From Afifella pfennigii DSM 17143 (lineage in GTDB: Bacteria > Pseudomonadota > Alphaproteobacteria > Rhizobiales > Afifellaceae), in assembly GCF_000688515.1 (NCBI RefSeq), contig NZ_JHZK01000001.1, positions 62,001 to 126,000 of the forward strand: a stretch of DNA of 64,000 nucleotides. The letters are read 5' to 3'. The stretch's first letter is position 1; each line of letters starts with the position of its first letter. The notes below the pieces were generated by a model. It had not been told where the DNA came from. It worked only from the letters and a program-made list of their open reading frames with translations, and made no database searches. A program made the position numbers and the translations under genes. This document shows, one piece after another, positions 34,003 through 42,784 of the stretch.

Positions 34003-36041
34003 CGCGCCTCTCCGAGCAGCGCGTCGGCGAGCTTGATCGCCTCCTGCGCGCGCGCCATCACAGCCGCCTGCGAAGCCGAGGCCTCGCCGGACGGTATCTC
34101 GCCCTCGGCGGCGCCATCTGCGGCCGCAAGGGCATTGGCCGCCCTTTGCGGCTCCGCCGCCGTGCGTATCAGCTCGGCCGTCACGTCCACCACGTCGAAA
34201 AGCTCGCGATCGGCCTGCGGCAGGGCGGCGAGCTGCACCTTCCTCAGGTCGGCAAGCCCCGCCTCCAGCTCCTCCGCCACCGTCACCGAAGCCGCGGCGC
34301 GGTAAAGCAGCGCCTGCTGCTCTTCCACCGACCCGGTTTCGGCGAGGTCGAGCACGCGCATGGCCGCGAGCTTGGCGGGGGCCGACTTGGCCTGCACGAC
34401 CAGAGCCCTGGCGATGACCAGGTAGAGCTCAAGGCGCGCATCGGCCTCCATCTCGGCGAGAATTTCGTCGAGCCGCGGGAATTGCTTGGGATCGTCCATG
34501 AAGCTCATACGCGTCAGCGCCGCGGCGAAGCGCTGGCGGAAATTGCCGGCATAGACGGAATGGCGGAAGCGCTGCATGTATTGACGGGAAAGCGTCTGGA
34601 AGCGCTCCGTATCCTCCATCTGCGCCAGCACCAGGATTTCGCGGCGGATCGCGGCCTCCTCCGCGAGCGTGCCCGGCGCCAGAAGCCGCGCCATGTCGAG
34701 ATGGCGCGCCGCCCGTCCCGGATCCTCCGGCAGGGCGAGCGCCGCCTGCGCGATCGCCACCTGGCTGCCCATGCTGCCGGCGAAGCGGTTCGGGTCGATG
34801 TCCCTCAAAAAGGCCCGCGCTTCCTCGCCGCGACCTTTGACATAGGCGAGCGCCCCGCGCATCAGCCTTTCGTCCAGCGCCGGCAGCGGCTCCTTGGCCA
34901 GCAGCGTGCGCAACAGGTTCGGATTGCCCCCGCTCAGCACATAGGTCACCAGCGCCTCGGCGTTGCGCGGATCCTGCCAGGTCTCCTCCGGCGCCGCTTC
35001 CAGCGCATCGCCGATCTCGTCGAGCAGGGATCGCTGGGCCGCGAAGGCGCTGGTGGAGCCTTGCGCGATTTCGTCCTGCAGCCGCTGCAGCCTCTGCACC
35101 AGATCACGCGGCGTGCGCGAGCCCGGCCGTGTCGGCATCGCCAGCGGCTGATACTCGTCGCCCTCCGCATGCTCCGGCTTGTCCCCCGACAAGGCGATGC
35201 TGCCGGTCATGGCTTCCTCGATCATGATCGCGTCGGGTACCGGCTCGTAGAAGGGAACGAAGACTTCCGTCCTCGCTGCCGGCGCTGCAGGCGCCAGGTC
35301 GGGGGCGCGGAAGAAACTGCTCGTCGGCTTCTGGAAGGCCCGCGCCAGGGCCAGCTTGCGCGCCTCGGCGATACGCTCCTCCTCGCGCGGTCGCAAAGGC
35401 CGCGCCAGCGTCTTGCCGTCGCCGCCGGCATGCGGCGAGATCCCGCCGGCGATGACCCGCACCGCATTGGGGCGAGAGGAGGCCCGGCGAGAGCCTTCGG
35501 TCCCTGCCGCGCCGCCAAGAGCTTGCGCCGTTTCGCCAGCGGGCTCCGCCGCTTCGCCTTGCGCGCTCTCCGATGCGGGCAGAACCGAGGCGATGAGGTC
35601 GTTCATCGCCTGCGATCCCCCCGCCGGCGAAGACGAGGCGACCGCTTTGCCCGGCCTCTCCGCCCCGTCGGCGGGCGCCTCGCGGCCGGCGCTGTCTTCA
35701 TCGGTGAGCGCGGGCCGATCGGCCGGGGATGGCGGGCCGGCGGCGATGTCGCGGCCGGCGGCGACTTTCCGACTTGCTGCGATATCGATTTGGGGCCGCG
35801 CCCGCGGCAGGTTGGGCGCCGCCAGCTCGGCCTGCCGCTCGGCACGGAAAGGCTCCGGGCGAGGCAGCGCCGGGGCCGCAAGGCTGGGTGTCGCCGATGA
35901 CGCGGGCGAAGGCGGCGTCGGCGTCTGTCCTTCGCCAACCATGCCTGGCGGCAGAAGCTGCAAGGGCTCGCCTGCGACGGCGGGCTGGCCGGCGAGGGCG
36001 AGAAGAAGCGCCATGCCCGTTGCGGCAGGAAGCGGCCTCAC
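33999..36041 (-). CDS. motC: Motility protein MotC, long form
   Basis: Periplasmic protein of the rhizobial motor, thought to stabilise or regulate MotB. It has a signal peptide (residues 1-~23, QPAVAG), then ~230 residues of Pro/Ala/Arg-rich low complexity, then the conserved helical region from about residue 270 (EAMTGSIALSGDK) onward with TPR-like repeats. At 680 residues it is much longer than the roughly 430 I recall for Sinorhizobium; the extra length is the N-terminal disordered part. The start is GTG at 36041 overlapping the motB stop (GTGA). Confidence 0.86.
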   Translation of the reverse strand: MRPLPAATGMALLLALAGQPAVAGEPLQLLPPGMVGEGQTPTPPSPASSATPSLAAPALPRPEPFRAERQAELAAPNLPRARPQIDIAASRKVAAGRDIAAGPPSPADRPALTDEDSAGREAPADGAERPGKAVASSSPAGGSQAMNDLIASVLPASESAQGEAAEPAGETAQALGGAAGTEGSRRASSRPNAVRVIAGGISPHAGGDGKTLARPLRPREEERIAEARKLALARAFQKPTSSFFRAPDLAPAAPAARTEVFVPFYEPVPDAIMIEEAMTGSIALSGDKPEHAEGDEYQPLAMPTRPGSRTPRDLVQRLQRLQDEIAQGSTSAFAAQRSLLDEIGDALEAAPEETWQDPRNAEALVTYVLSGGNPNLLRTLLAKEPLPALDERLMRGALAYVKGRGEEARAFLRDIDPNRFAGSMGSQVAIAQAALALPEDPGRAARHLDMARLLAPGTLAEEAAIRREILVLAQMEDTERFQTLSRQYMQRFRHSVYAGNFRQRFAAALTRMSFMDDPKQFPRLDEILAEMEADARLELYLVIARALVVQAKSAPAKLAAMRVLDLAETGSVEEQQALLYRAAASVTVAEELEAGLADLRKVQLAALPQADRELFDVVDVTAELIRTAAEPQRAANALAAADGAAEGEIPSGEASASQAAVMARAQEAIKLADALLGEAR

Positions 36042-37285
36042 GCCTCGTGCTCCTGCAACAGAATCTCGATCCGGCGGTTTTCCGCAGCGTTGGGGTCGGC
36101 CGGGTTCTTCAGATTGCGGTCGGCAAAGCCCTCGATCTTGCGGATGCGCTGATCCGGCAGGCTGCCACGGGTCAGCATGTAATAGGCCATATGCGCGCGC
36201 GCCGTGGAAAGCCGCCAGTTGTCGTAGGTCTCCGAGCGAAAGGGCCGTCCATCGGTGAAGCCGCGCACGACGATGTTGCCCGGCCAGCCCGCCAGCACCT
36301 CCGCCACCTCCTCCATGGCCACCACGACGGCCGGCTTGGGGATCGCCGAGCCGATCTCGAACATGCTGTAGTCCATCTCGTCGGTGAGGCTGATGAGGAT
36401 GCCCTCGCTCGTCGCCTTCACTTCCACATTCGGCAGCTCGGCCCCGGCGAGGCTCTCCTTGAGGGCCGCATCGAGCGCCTCTTCGATCGCGTTTGCCTTG
36501 GCGATTTCCTCCGAGGTGACTTCGCCGTCCTCCCCGGCCCCGGAAGCGGACGCCGATGGCGACGCCATCTCACGCGCCTCGCCCTCGGTGAAAGGACGCC
36601 GCGCGATGGCGTCTGGAAGGCCGCGATCGGGCACCGTCTCCGCCCGGTCCCTGGGGCTCGGATCGGTGGTGCGCGCGCTATCGGTCGCCGTCATCTGCCA
36701 GTAGATCGGATCGAAGGGATCGCGATAGGCTTCATGGCCGGGCACGCCCGGCTCGCCGACCTCGCCGATGGGCGTATCGGGAACCGCCGATTGAGACAGC
36801 GGCTTCACCTCCGCGGCCAGCTTGGCGAGAACCGCATAGGGATCGCTGAAGGCGGCGCGTTCCGCGGCGGCATCGCTGGCGTCGAAGCCTCCCTTGATGG
36901 CGGGCGTTGAGCGCTCGGAAGTGCCGCCGGCCTCCGTAACGGTCTGCGTGCCGCCCTCCACCTGCAGCTGGCTTTCGCTCTCCGGGCCTTCGGTTGGCTC
37001 TACCTTGCCGATCGGATCGGAGCCGTCGTTTCGCACCTTCTCCTCATCGACGAGACCTTTTTCTTCCGTCACGCTCGCCGACAGGCGCACCGGATTGAAG
37101 TAGTCGGCGATCGACTTCTTCATCTGGTCGTCCGTGACATTGATCAGCCACATGATGAGGAAGAAGGCCATCATCGCCGTCATGAAGTCGGCATGCGCGA
37201 CCTTCCAGGCGCTGGAGTGGGTTTCGTGCTCCTCCTCCTCGTAGCGGCGCACGATGATGAGTTCGGGATGCTCCTGGTCAGCCAT
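36038..37285 (-). CDS. motB: Flagellar stator protein MotB
   Basis: Peptidoglycan-anchored half of the stator. The single membrane helix (about 34-52) is preceded by the proton-channel Asp (D33 in HADFMTAMMAFF). A long linker (about 60-290) carries acidic and Ser-rich stretches, and the OmpA-like peptidoglycan-binding domain is at about 290-410 (RGFTDGRPF, LSTARAHM, RRIEILL). At 415 residues it is longer than E. coli MotB (308), mostly in the linker. motA lies about 16 kb away in the same island, and fliH upstream overlaps by 8 bases. Confidence 0.94.
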   Translation of the reverse strand: MADQEHPELIIVRRYEEEEHETHSSAWKVAHADFMTAMMAFFLIMWLINVTDDQMKKSIADYFNPVRLSASVTEEKGLVDEEKVRNDGSDPIGKVEPTEGPESESQLQVEGGTQTVTEAGGTSERSTPAIKGGFDASDAAAERAAFSDPYAVLAKLAAEVKPLSQSAVPDTPIGEVGEPGVPGHEAYRDPFDPIYWQMTATDSARTTDPSPRDRAETVPDRGLPDAIARRPFTEGEAREMASPSASASGAGEDGEVTSEEIAKANAIEEALDAALKESLAGAELPNVEVKATSEGILISLTDEMDYSMFEIGSAIPKPAVVVAMEEVAEVLAGWPGNIVVRGFTDGRPFRSETYDNWRLSTARAHMAYYMLTRGSLPDQRIRKIEGFADRNLKNPADPNAAENRRIEILLQEHEA

Positions 37286-37898
37286 CTTCGACCTCTCCGG
37301 CAGCTTCCGACAGCCGCGCGCCCCAGGCCTGAAGCTGCGTCTCCATCACGGTGGAGCCGGCGACCAGCCGCGCATCCGGCGTTTTGGAGGTCTTGAACTC
37401 GATCGCCCCCGCCTGCTCGCCGAGGCGGCGGCCTACGGCCTCCAACAGGTCCTTCGGCCCGGTCAGGCGCACCAGCTTCTCGCCCTCCTGCGCCAGGAGG
37501 ACGGCTATCGCCTTGGCGAGATCCTCCGCCGCCCGCTCCGCCAGCGCTTTTTCCGCCAAAGGCAGGAGCACCCCGGCGGCCGCCTGCGACAACGCGGCCT
37601 GCATCTCGGCGATGGCCGTTTGCATGACCTCGCCGAGCCGCGCGCCCTCTTCTTCGGCCCAACGCGATCTCGCTTCGCCAAGGCGTATATCTTCTTGGCG
37701 CCGCGCCTTTTCCAGCGCCGCATCGATCTCTGCGCGCGCTTGCGCCAGGCCGCGCGCATAGCCTTCGGCCTCCGCCTTCTTCAGCCGCTCGTCGTCCTCC
37801 TCCGACTTGTGCGCGCGAAAGACGGCCGCGAGCGTCGGCGGCTCGACGGGCTCCGCCTCGAAGGCTGGCAGGACACGGGCCAAGGCGTTCATGCTCAC
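37278..37898 (-). CDS. fliH: Flagellar assembly protein FliH-like
   Basis: A 206-residue protein with a long charged coiled coil (about 35-110, LKKAEAEGYARGLAQARAE onward) and a C-terminal domain ending in STVMETQLQAWGARLSEA. This matches FliH/HrpE-type regulators that bind and restrain the export ATPase FliI. It lies immediately after fliF, overlapping by 4 bases (GTGA), and fliI is at 56084 in the same island. Sequence conservation is low in this family, so position carries part of the call. The start is GTG at 37898, or ATG two codons in. Confidence 0.78.
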   Translation of the reverse strand: MSMNALARVLPAFEAEPVEPPTLAAVFRAHKSEEDDERLKKAEAEGYARGLAQARAEIDAALEKARRQEDIRLGEARSRWAEEEGARLGEVMQTAIAEMQAALSQAAAGVLLPLAEKALAERAAEDLAKAIAVLLAQEGEKLVRLTGPKDLLEAVGRRLGEQAGAIEFKTSKTPDARLVAGSTVMETQLQAWGARLSEAAGEVEDG

Positions 37899-39541
37899 GC
37901 TCCCTCAGCCCGCATCCATTGCCGCAGAATGGCCGCGGCCTGCTCCTCGTCGAACTCCACGATCTGCTCCAGCCGCTTCTGTGGGGTCCGGTTCATCTTC
38001 GACGTGAGATCCTCGATGAGATTGACGTGCTCGTTGGTCGGCAGCTCGCCGGCAACACTCTGGCCCGGCGTTCCCGCTTCAAGGGCCTGTGCGGCGCCCG
38101 CTTCCTGCGGCGCGCCGAGCATGCCGGCCGCCATCTCCGGCATCGGCCGGCTCAGCACCGACTTGATGGCCGGCCGCAGCCCGAAGAGGATGAGCAGCAC
38201 CGCCATGGCCAGGATGGCGCCGGCATTGATCATCGTGCCGATCTGGCGCGTCAGCACGTCGCCGATCCCCGGCCCCGGCACCGGCTCCATGTCGCCGCCG
38301 GGCGCGGTGAAGGGCACGGCGGCCACCTTCAGCTGGTCGCCGCGTTCCATGTCCACGCCGGCGGCCGAACGCACGAGCTGCTCGATCTCCATCAGCTGGG
38401 TCTCCACCGGAATGGCGGCATCGCCTTCCCCGGCCGATAGCCTGGCATCGTTCACCAGGACGGCGATCGACAGGTTCTCGATGCGAAATCCCTGCTGCAC
38501 GGTCTCGATCCGCTTGGAGGAGATCTCATAGTTGGTCAGCTCCTCGCGCCGCTCGTTCTGCTCGCTGGAATTGGTGCCGGCCGCATCGTTCATCTGCTCG
38601 ATGGGGATGTTCTGCTGCACGGAGGTGGCCGATTCCATGCTTCGGTTTTCCGTCGCCCCGGTTTCCTTGACCACGCGCACCGAGCGCTCCACCCGCGAAT
38701 CGGGGTCGAAGACCACCTGGCTGACGGAGGTTCGGTCGGTGTTGAGCTGCGCCGCCACGCTGACCTGGAAATTCTCCAGGCCGAGATAGGGCGTCAGCGT
38801 GCGGCGGATCTTTTCCTCGATCTCCCGGTCGACGCGCTGCTCCAGCGCGGCAAGCCGGTTGCCGCCCGAGGTCGTCGGATCGTCGCCGGAGGCCAGCACC
38901 TCGCCGTTGGTGTTGAGGACCGTGACGGAGCCCGCCTTCATCCCCGGAATGGCCGATGCCACGAGATGGCGGATGGCCTGGGCGGGCCGGGCATCGTCCG
39001 CCAGCGAGGTGCGGATGACGACGGAAGCGGAGGCCTCCTGCTGATCGCGCCGGAAGGACGCCCGGTCCGGCATGACGAGATGCACGCGCGCCGCCTTGAT
39101 CCCGTCCATGGTCTGGATGGTGCGGGCGAGCTCGCCCTCCAGCGCCCGCACGCGGGTAACGTCCTGCATGAAGGAGGTCAGGCCGAAGGAGCCGAGCTCG
39201 TTGAACAGCTCGTAGCCGGAATTGCCGCTGCGCGGCAGGCCCTTCTCGGCGAGGATCATGCGCGCCCGCGCCGTGTCGCCATAGCCCACGAGCACGGCCG
39301 AGCCGTCGGCGCTGACGTCGAAGGCGATGCCGCTTTCGGTCAGGACCTGGCCGAGCTGCGCGACATCCTCGCGGCTAAGCCCGGTATAGAGCGTCTCGCG
39401 CTCTGGCTGACTGAGGTAATAGGCACCGATCGCGATGGCCAGGAGCACCGTCGCGCCGATCAGCCCGAGGGCGGCAAGGCGCCTCCCGCCAAGTCCGGCA
39501 AGACTTGCCCACAGCCTCTCCATCTGCTCGCGGCCGGCCAT
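37895..39541 (-). CDS. fliF: Flagellar MS-ring protein FliF
   Basis: Forms the membrane MS ring, the first structure of the basal body. The 548-residue protein has membrane helices near 24-43 and 435-455, YscJ-type ring-building motifs (TLYTGLSREDVAQLGQVL, AREGELARTIQTMDGIKAARVHL split) and a FliG-binding C-terminus (KRLEQIVEFDEEQAAAILRQW). I chose ATG 39541 over the in-frame GTG at 39547 because the AAGAGG ribosome-binding site is only properly spaced for the ATG. It heads fliF-fliH-motB-motC-fliK-transglycosylase. fliG is not adjacent, as in other rhizobia. Confidence 0.95.
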   Translation of the reverse strand: MAGREQMERLWASLAGLGGRRLAALGLIGATVLLAIAIGAYYLSQPERETLYTGLSREDVAQLGQVLTESGIAFDVSADGSAVLVGYGDTARARMILAEKGLPRSGNSGYELFNELGSFGLTSFMQDVTRVRALEGELARTIQTMDGIKAARVHLVMPDRASFRRDQQEASASVVIRTSLADDARPAQAIRHLVASAIPGMKAGSVTVLNTNGEVLASGDDPTTSGGNRLAALEQRVDREIEEKIRRTLTPYLGLENFQVSVAAQLNTDRTSVSQVVFDPDSRVERSVRVVKETGATENRSMESATSVQQNIPIEQMNDAAGTNSSEQNERREELTNYEISSKRIETVQQGFRIENLSIAVLVNDARLSAGEGDAAIPVETQLMEIEQLVRSAAGVDMERGDQLKVAAVPFTAPGGDMEPVPGPGIGDVLTRQIGTMINAGAILAMAVLLILFGLRPAIKSVLSRPMPEMAAGMLGAPQEAGAAQALEAGTPGQSVAGELPTNEHVNLIEDLTSKMNRTPQKRLEQIVEFDEEQAAAILRQWMRAEGA

Positions 39542-39587
39542 GCCCACCTCTTCTTACGCGCCAACTGGAGACAAGGTTTGGCCTGCC

Positions 39588-39604
39588 AAGCTTGCCTCAG
39601 CGTT
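39588..39604 (-). promoter_or_regulatory. Tandem 11-bp box upstream of fliF
   Basis: In the direction of fliF: AACGCT-GAGGC-AAGCTT, half-sites 11 bases apart, 47 bases from the ATG. It is followed by GGC, as in the DUF1217 box. Candidate FtcR operator. Confidence 0.55.
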
Positions 39605-39613
39605 GCGTAACAG

Positions 39614-39647
39614 AAAGCCACGCTCCCGGCGGGAAGCGTGGCTTTCC
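39614..39647 (-). terminator. Terminator after the flagellin gene
   Basis: A perfect 12-bp stem (GAAAGCCACGCT with AGCGTGGCTTTC) with a 10-base loop lies 52 bases past the flagellin stop, between flagellin and fliF. The stem itself ends in TTTC and TGTT follows on the minus strand. It separates the abundant flagellin message from the fliF operon. Confidence 0.75.
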
Positions 39648-39698
39648 CTTTCGCGCCTAGTGGGCGTGGCGCGAAAGCTGCTCAAGGAGCTCTAGGCG

Positions 39699-40619
39699 TT
39701 AGTTCCTGAAGAGCGACAGGATGTTCTGGCTGGAGGAGTTGGCGATGCCCAGCGACTGGATTGCCAGCTGCTGCTGCGTCTGCAGCGCCTTCAGCCGGGT
39801 GGACTCTTCCTCCATATCGGCGTCGACCAGCGCGCCGATGGCCCGGTCATTGGCGTCGATGAGGGCCTTCACGAAGCTCTCCTGCGACCCGATCCGGCTG
39901 GTGACGGCACCGAGCTGCGTGGAAGCGTCGGTCAGGTCGAGCAGAGCCTCATCCACGATCGCGGTATATTCGGAGATCGTCGTCAGGTCGGCCGCGCTAC
40001 CCGTAAGGGCGCTGATGTCGATACCCGAGACGGCGATGGTGGAACCGCCGGAGGTGCGGTCCTTGTCGATGATGCCGGACTGGTCGGCGGCATCATAGAG
40101 CTTCACCTTGCTGATATCGACGGAAATGGTGTCGACGGTCACCGTGGTGCCGGTGCGCGAGAAGGAGGCGACGATCTCCTTGCTGGCGTTGAAGCCGGCG
40201 CCGCCGGAATCGACCGAGAGCCAGTTGCCGCCGCTGATGACGGAGCTGTCGGCCGTATTCTTCATCTGGTTGATGAGGCTGGTGATTTCCGTCTGCAGCT
40301 TGGCGCGGTCGGTGTCCGGAGCGGCCGCCGTGACGAGCTTCTCCTTGATCTTCTGCAGAGCGTCACGGACGTTGTCGAGACCGGTATTGGCCACATCGAC
40401 GGAAGCCTTGCCAAGGCCGAGGGCGTCCTTGACGGCGCCGAGCGCGCCGTTGTCGGAGCGCGTGGTCGTTGCCAGCGACCAATAGGCGGCGTTGTCGGAA
40501 GCGGAGTTCACGCGCAGGCCGGTCGAGACGCGGTTGTTGGTCTGGTCCAGCTGCGAGTTGATGCCCCGCAGGGTCTGCAGGGCAACCATGGAAGACGTGT
40601 TGGTGATAAGGCTAGACAT
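39699..40619 (-). CDS. Flagellin
   Basis: The filament subunit, 306 residues. Both conserved ends are present: N-terminal D0/D1 (SSLITNTSSMVALQTLRGIN, STGLRVNSASDNAAYW) and C-terminal D1/D0 (SRIGSQESFVKAL, LKALQTQQQLAIQSLGIANS, ending LSLFRN). The middle is short and Thr/Ser-rich. It is the only flagellin in the window; rhizobia often have several. An AGAAGGGA ribosome-binding site precedes the ATG, and the gene has its own terminator and a structured leader. Confidence 0.95.
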   Translation of the reverse strand: MSSLITNTSSMVALQTLRGINSQLDQTNNRVSTGLRVNSASDNAAYWSLATTTRSDNGALGAVKDALGLGKASVDVANTGLDNVRDALQKIKEKLVTAAAPDTDRAKLQTEITSLINQMKNTADSSVISGGNWLSVDSGGAGFNASKEIVASFSRTGTTVTVDTISVDISKVKLYDAADQSGIIDKDRTSGGSTIAVSGIDISALTGSAADLTTISEYTAIVDEALLDLTDASTQLGAVTSRIGSQESFVKALIDANDRAIGALVDADMEEESTRLKALQTQQQLAIQSLGIANSSSQNILSLFRN

Positions 40620-40662
40620 GAAAATGTCCCTTCTATCTCAGGTTTGACGCTGTTGATCGGGA

Positions 40663-40685
40663 CATACCGGGCTTGCACCGGTATG
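40663..40685 (-). promoter_or_regulatory. Inverted repeat in the flagellin leader
   Basis: CATACCGG and CCGGTATG form a perfect 8-bp stem around a 7-base loop, 44-66 bases before the flagellin ATG. In the mRNA it would fold near the ribosome-binding site, and so is a candidate target of FlbT/FlaF post-transcriptional control, or a stability element. Confidence 0.5.
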
Positions 40686-40795
40686 GCAGGACGGCATCAT
40701 GCCTTTGGTTCCGCGGCGCCTTGCGCGACCGCTCTGCCCGTCTTTCGGGGCAGCCAACCTGCCATGTGGTGCAACCTCGCAGACAAAGCTTGCGC

Positions 40796-40812
40796 AAAGC
40801 TTACCAGCGCGA
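40796..40812 (-). promoter_or_regulatory. Tandem 11-bp box upstream of flagellin
   Basis: AAGCTT-TGCGC-AAGCTT: two perfect half-sites 11 bases apart, the best match in the window. It lies 177 bases from the ATG, farther than in other units, consistent with a long leader. An A6 run sits just upstream. Confidence 0.6.
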
Positions 40813-40908
40813 GGTTTTTTCACCGGCGGCGAAGAAAGTCTGCGCGCATCCTTGCGCGGGCGGCCTTTTCCCGGCGCGGGCAAGGCCGAAGAAGGTGCCC
40901 GAAAGCGT

Positions 40909-40934
40909 AGACGGCGGGGCAATGCCCGCCGTCT
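40909..40934 (-). terminator. Hairpin after the chemoreceptor gene
   Basis: A perfect 10-bp GC-rich stem (AGACGGCGGG with CCCGCCGTCT) and 6-base loop lies 39 bases beyond the chemoreceptor stop. The downstream T content is low, so confidence is moderate. Confidence 0.55.
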
Positions 40935-40972
40935 CAATGCCCACCGTCTGTTGTTCGATGATGCCTTGCCGC

Positions 40973-42664
40973 TCAGGCGGCGCGCACCGTCACCAGGAAC
41001 CGGTCCAGCTCCTGCTTTAGCCTGCCGCTCTCCGCCGCCAGCGAGCGCGCGGAGGTCAGCACCTGGGCGGAGGCGGCGCCGGTCTCGCCGGCGCCGTTGC
41101 TCACATCGGTGATGTTGGTCGCGACCTGGGCGGTCCCCTGCGCGGCCTCCTGGACGTTTTCGGCGATCTCGCGCGTGGCGACATATTGCTGCTCGGCGGC
41201 GGCCGCCACGGCCTCGGAGATTTCCGACATGCGCGCGATCGTCTCGTCGATGGAGCGGATGGATTTCTCCGCCTCCCCGGTCGCCAATTGCATGGAGGTG
41301 ATCTGCTCGACGATCTCCTCCGTGGCCTTGGCGGTCTGGGCGGCCAGCGTCTTCACCTCCATGGCCACGACCGCGAAGCCCTTGCCGGCTTCTCCGGCGC
41401 GCGCCGCCTCGATGGTCGCGTTCAGCGCCAGGAGATTGGTCTGTTCGGCGATGGCGTTGATGAGGTTGACGACGGCGCCGACCCGCTGCGCGGCATCGGC
41501 CAGTTCGCTCACGCGCTGATTGGCGTTGCCGGCCTGGGTCACCGCCGCGTTCGCCACCTTGGCGCTCTCTTGCACCTGACGGCTGATCTCGCCGACCGAT
41601 GCGCCGAGCTCCTCCGCCGCCGAGGCGACCGACTGGACATTGGCCGATGTCTGTTCCGAGATGCTGGCGACGGTGGTGGAGAGCTGCTGGGTATGCTCGG
41701 CCGTCTCCGCCATGGTTCCCGCCGAGGCTTCCAGTTCGGTGGCGGCCGAGGAAACGCTGTCCGTCACTTCGCCGACGGCGTTCTCGAACATATCTGCGAG
41801 CCGGTGCATCTCGGCCGTGCGCTCCGCCGCCGCCTCGCGCGATTTCCTCTCCCGCTCCTGCGCTTCCAGGCGCGCCGTCTCGATCGCCTTTTCCTTGAAG
41901 AGCTCCACGGCGCGGGCGATCTCGCCCACTTCGTCGCCGCGCTCCAGGCCCGGCAGCACGACGTCGAAATTGCCTTCGGCGAGCTCGTTCATGGCCGCCG
42001 TCGTGCCGCGCATCGCCTTGGAGATGCGCTGCGCGACGACGACGCAGACGCCGGCCACGACGGCGAGGATAAGGCCGGTGATCGCCAGCACCAGCTTGGC
42101 GGAAGCCCAGGTCTGGGCCTTCAGGTCGTCGATATAGACGCCGGTCCCCACGATCCAGTCGAACGGCTTGAAGCCCTCCACATAGGAGAGCTTGGGCTGC
42201 GGGGCCTCCAAGCCGGGCTTCGGCCAATGGTAGGACACATAACCGCTGCCCTTCTCCTTCACCGTCTTCACCATGTCGGTGAAGAAGTGCCGCCCGCTCG
42301 GATCCTTGAGAAGATTGGAGTTGCTGCCGATGAGCTCGGCCTTGGGATGCATCACCATCAACCCGTCGCTCTGATTGATGAAGATGTAATCTCCCTTGCC
42401 GTAGCGCAGCGTGCCGATGCGGCGGGCGGCGTTCGCCTTCGCATCTTGCAGGGAAATCTCGCCGCGCCGGGCCGCCGCCTCTTCTTCCGCCGCGATGCTG
42501 ACGGCCATCTGCGTGAGGTGGGAGAGCTCCACCCCCTTCTGCTGCTCCAGGGCCTTGCTGAGCTCAAAGAGCTGAAACAGAGCCGTGGCAAGGAGCCCTG
42601 CGAAGCTGAGGGCAATGATGGCAAATATCTTGTGGCCTAGTCGAAAGCGAAAACTTGAAAGCAT
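40973..42664 (-). CDS. Methyl-accepting chemotaxis protein with Cache domain
   Basis: A 563-residue transmembrane chemoreceptor: membrane segment 1 (about 12-32), periplasmic single Cache (sCache_2-like) domain (about 35-185, with [20 protein letters not shown] and [12 protein letters not shown]), membrane segment 2 (about 190-212), HAMP, then the MA signalling domain whose hairpin tip reads [21 protein letters not shown]. The ligand is unknown; this Cache type often senses small organic acids. No CheR-tethering pentapeptide is seen at the end. A tandem 11-bp box lies 46 bases upstream, implying co-regulation with flagella. Confidence 0.93.
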   Translation of the reverse strand: MLSSFRFRLGHKIFAIIALSFAGLLATALFQLFELSKALEQQKGVELSHLTQMAVSIAAEEEAAARRGEISLQDAKANAARRIGTLRYGKGDYIFINQSDGLMVMHPKAELIGSNSNLLKDPSGRHFFTDMVKTVKEKGSGYVSYHWPKPGLEAPQPKLSYVEGFKPFDWIVGTGVYIDDLKAQTWASAKLVLAITGLILAVVAGVCVVVAQRISKAMRGTTAAMNELAEGNFDVVLPGLERGDEVGEIARAVELFKEKAIETARLEAQERERKSREAAAERTAEMHRLADMFENAVGEVTDSVSSAATELEASAGTMAETAEHTQQLSTTVASISEQTSANVQSVASAAEELGASVGEISRQVQESAKVANAAVTQAGNANQRVSELADAAQRVGAVVNLINAIAEQTNLLALNATIEAARAGEAGKGFAVVAMEVKTLAAQTAKATEEIVEQITSMQLATGEAEKSIRSIDETIARMSEISEAVAAAAEQQYVATREIAENVQEAAQGTAQVATNITDVSNGAGETGAASAQVLTSARSLAAESGRLKQELDRFLVTVRAA

Positions 42665-42709
42665 GATCGTTAGCCCCTCCGTATTGGATCATGCGTTCTT
42701 GAAACCAAC

Positions 42710-42726
42710 TAGCTTGCCCTGCGCTT
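42710..42726 (-). promoter_or_regulatory. Tandem 11-bp box upstream of the chemoreceptor
   Basis: Toward the gene: AAGCGC-AGGGC-AAGCTA, half-sites 11 bases apart, 46 bases from the ATG. Candidate FtcR operator. Confidence 0.5.
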
Positions 42727-42784
42727 GCCAAGCGCGGCGCCGGTCATCGGCGATGCCGTCATGATGAGCGAAAGGTGAATCGCT

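Larger units (their letters stand above)
40620..40972. other. Flagellin upstream region
   Basis: 353 bases between the chemoreceptor stop and the flagellin start. It contains a leader inverted repeat (40663-40685), a tandem 11-bp box (40796-40812) next to an A6 run on the flagellin strand, and a hairpin after the chemoreceptor gene. No gene is supported here. Confidence 0.6.

Noticed and set aside
40638-42227. 529-codon frame overlapping the chemoreceptor gene
   Set aside because: Same strand but shifted frame within the MA domain; Arg/Gly-rich, no family signature.
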